Source: Isochrysis galbana
Taxonomy: Eukaryota; Haptophyta; Isochrysidales; Isochrysidaceae
Direction of reading: 5' to 3'
Length of the DNA stretch: 64,000 nt
Assembly (NCBI GenBank): GCA_018136815.1
Contig: CM030932.1
Location: 4,936,407 to 5,000,406 of the forward strand
In this document: positions 62,562 to 64,000 of the stretch, one piece after another
How positions within the stretch are numbered: position 1 is the stretch's first letter
Layout: each line of letters opens with the position of its first letter
Notes under the pieces: model-generated
The model's input: the letters and a program-made list of their open reading frames with translations, nothing else
Databases searched by the model: none
What the model was told of the DNA's origin: nothing
Made by a program: the position numbers and the translations under genes

Positions 62562-63660
62562 TGTTGTATTCCTGCCCATCTGAAGGTTGTAGGCATGAAT
62601 ATTCGTGTAAGGTACGCGCTCACAATTACAATTGAACAGTTCCCCGTGTTGCCACTGACGCACAAGACACACAGATTCGGATTCCCCATGGTCTCAAGTC
62701 CAGGTTTGCAGGTTTTGGTCTCGAAATTTGCGATTCGAATTTTGTTTTTGCTGTTACTATAATTGTTGGCTCGTTTAAGGTAATAAACCGGCATGACTTC
62801 GACTTCTCGTTCTGCAGTCGCTCTGCGAGACTCTCTCTCTCTCTCTCTCTCCGTCCGCCTCTCCTCGGCCGACGGCAAGAAGATTCGTCCAAAACATTCT
62901 CCGGTCCCAAGATATCTCGTGGGGGTCTCTCCGCGCTCCGCGAGGGAAAGGACGCGATCTCGCTCCGAGATCGGCCTCGCGCCCTCCCACGCTGCCCCGC
63001 CGTGCCCTCGGTCCCTCGCCCCCCCCGCGGCAGGTTCTTTCCCTCGGCGTGCCGTCCGTCGCCTCTGGCCGTTCTATTAATCCCCCCCCGCGCGAGGTTC
63101 TCTTCTCCCCCGTGCGCGGTTCGTTTCCTCCGGCCGTCGTTCGTTCCCCCCCCGCGCGCGTTATTCCCCCCCCCTTCGCTTCGATTCCTCTCGCGATTCC
63201 TTCGATGATTGCCTTCATCTCGTCCGTTCTTCTTCGCGATTCTCGCGGAGGGGGCACCGACGTTTAACGTTAGTTTCGCCGTGGTTTCGGTAAAAGAAAG
63301 GTAGAACGAATGGCACGCGCCTCGCGTCTCGCGTCTTGTTTCGTCGCCCTTTGCTCGTCTCTTGTCTAGAAGGTCTCTCCGCACATCGCCTTCTTACCCC
63401 GCGCGAGTTTGGATCTCTCCTCGACCCTCCGCGTTGGCTTAAGCGGACGAGTTTCGCTTTAACGATAGTCCGAACCCTTCGTTTGCGTAGTTATGCGCTC
63501 TCGTTCCGTATTTCTTCGCGCATGGCGATCGATCGCGACCTCAGCCTTCGCCGCGCGGGAGGGGTTTGTTTATCGTATGATTCCGGAGTGTTTACGTTAG
63601 TTTTCTGAGCCCAAGGTCGTTGGGGTTTGGGTTTCTTGTGAGTGTTTTTGTAGCAACTTC
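62562..63660 (+). mobile_element. Putative gypsy LTR, right end uncertain
   Basis: Starts TGTTGTATTCCTGCCCATCT after the polypurine tract. The first 230 bases recur as the truncated copy at 14880-15109. It contains a CT microsatellite (62830-62852) and a C/G-rich middle. I could not see a convincing CA end or primer-binding site; 63660 is a guess. Confidence 0.55.
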
Positions 63661-63853
63661 GTCGAGTCCCACCGTGTTCCCAAACGAGTCCCCCCGAGTT
63701 CCCGAGTCTATACCCCGAGTCAACGAGTCAATACAAGTCAAGCACGCGCCTGAGCCACCCCCAGTCGCCTGCCACCACCTCCCACAAGCCTCCTTCCGCA
63801 CTTCCGCGCCCACCGTGCTCCGTGCGTGCGTCGTGCGTCGTGCGTCGATCACC

Positions 63854-64000
63854 ATGCCCGTAGTCAACCCCGAGGAAAGCTCCATGAGCTCCCCACAAGA
63901 ACCGCGTTCCGCGCTAGCTGCCGGCGCGCCCTCGCAGGCAATCTCCAAGAGTGAGATCAGCCTTGCTCTGACAGACTCTAGAGCCTGGTGGCCGGGCAAT
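63854..64000 (+). CDS. Start of a possible gag ORF, runs off the window
   Basis: ATG then PVVNPEESSMSSPQEPRSAL and SEISLALTDSRAWWPG, open to the window end. Its place just after the LTR suggests the start of a Gag, either of a second element in tandem or of a rearranged copy. The gag at 52571 lacks its 5' end because of the gap, so they cannot be compared. Confidence 0.4.
   Translation, partial: MPVVNPEESSMSSPQEPRSALAAGAPSQAISKSEISLALTDSRAWWPGN

Overview
The window looks like nuclear DNA of a GC-rich unicellular alga with a secondary (red-lineage) plastid. A haptophyte would fit, but the species cannot be named from this sequence. The evidence is: short genes with GT-AG introns; proteins led by a signal peptide that are otherwise plastid-type (bS21, an SDR-like oxidoreductase); a secreted WCC-motif cysteine-rich exon; large proline-rich membrane proteins; no bacterial gene organisation; and a very high load of retrotransposons, DNA-transposon derivatives, satellites and long G/C runs. 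Two 100-base N blocks (36101-36200, 52471-52570) mark scaffold gaps, so some junctions may be assembly joins.

Host genes sit as small islands in repeats. From left to right: mitochondrial ribosomal protein uS17m (5697-6456, minus, 3 exons); the microtubule-nucleation protein MOZART1/MZT1 (6798-7457, plus, 3 exons); a zinc-finger/fibronectin-III protein (10240-11931, minus); a plastid-directed NAD(P)-binding SDR-like protein (16044-17518, minus, 4 exons); a HAD-fold protein whose catalytic aspartates are replaced (18943-20016, minus, 2 exons); an ankyrin-like gene carrying a transposon-derived intron candidate (20209-20990, plus); plastid bS21 (21983-22819, minus, 2 exons); a proline-rich single-pass membrane protein (26497-28653, minus); an unknown spliced gene (about 31690-32582, plus); a coiled-coil/EF-hand gene cut by a gap (35141-36095, plus); a secreted WCC exon (39835-40052, plus); a JMJD5/KDM8-like JmjC oxygenase (41965-43784, minus, 2 exons); and an Mpv17/PMP22 protein (48757-49374, plus).

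The rest is mostly mobile DNA. One non-LTR (LINE) lineage is represented by at least six fragments: 5' halves with ORF1, CCCH fingers and an APE endonuclease; 3' halves with a CCHC-type tail; and one reverse-transcriptase-proximal piece. A 758-768 bp non-autonomous element shares with it a 5' hairpin followed by an ATGG box and a 3' tail, and has 11- and 17-bp target duplications, like a SINE/LINE pair. hAT-type DNA elements appear as a decayed transposase (8297-8990) and three small elements with perfect 8-bp target duplications. One of these has inserted into coding sequence and can be spliced out in frame. A 1.3-kb element with terminal inverted repeats (46278-47591) carries two small membrane-protein ORFs.

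The right end (52571-64000) is a Ty3/gypsy-type chromodomain element. Its Gag and Pol are in one frame separated by a single UAG. Pol contains a phage-like cytosine-5 DNA methyltransferase domain upstream of a retropepsin, which is the most striking feature of the window. The RT-integrase core is missing and its place is taken by an LRR-like gene, 200-bp hairpin repeats and a LINE fragment. A chromodomain, a putative LTR and the start of what may be another gag follow.
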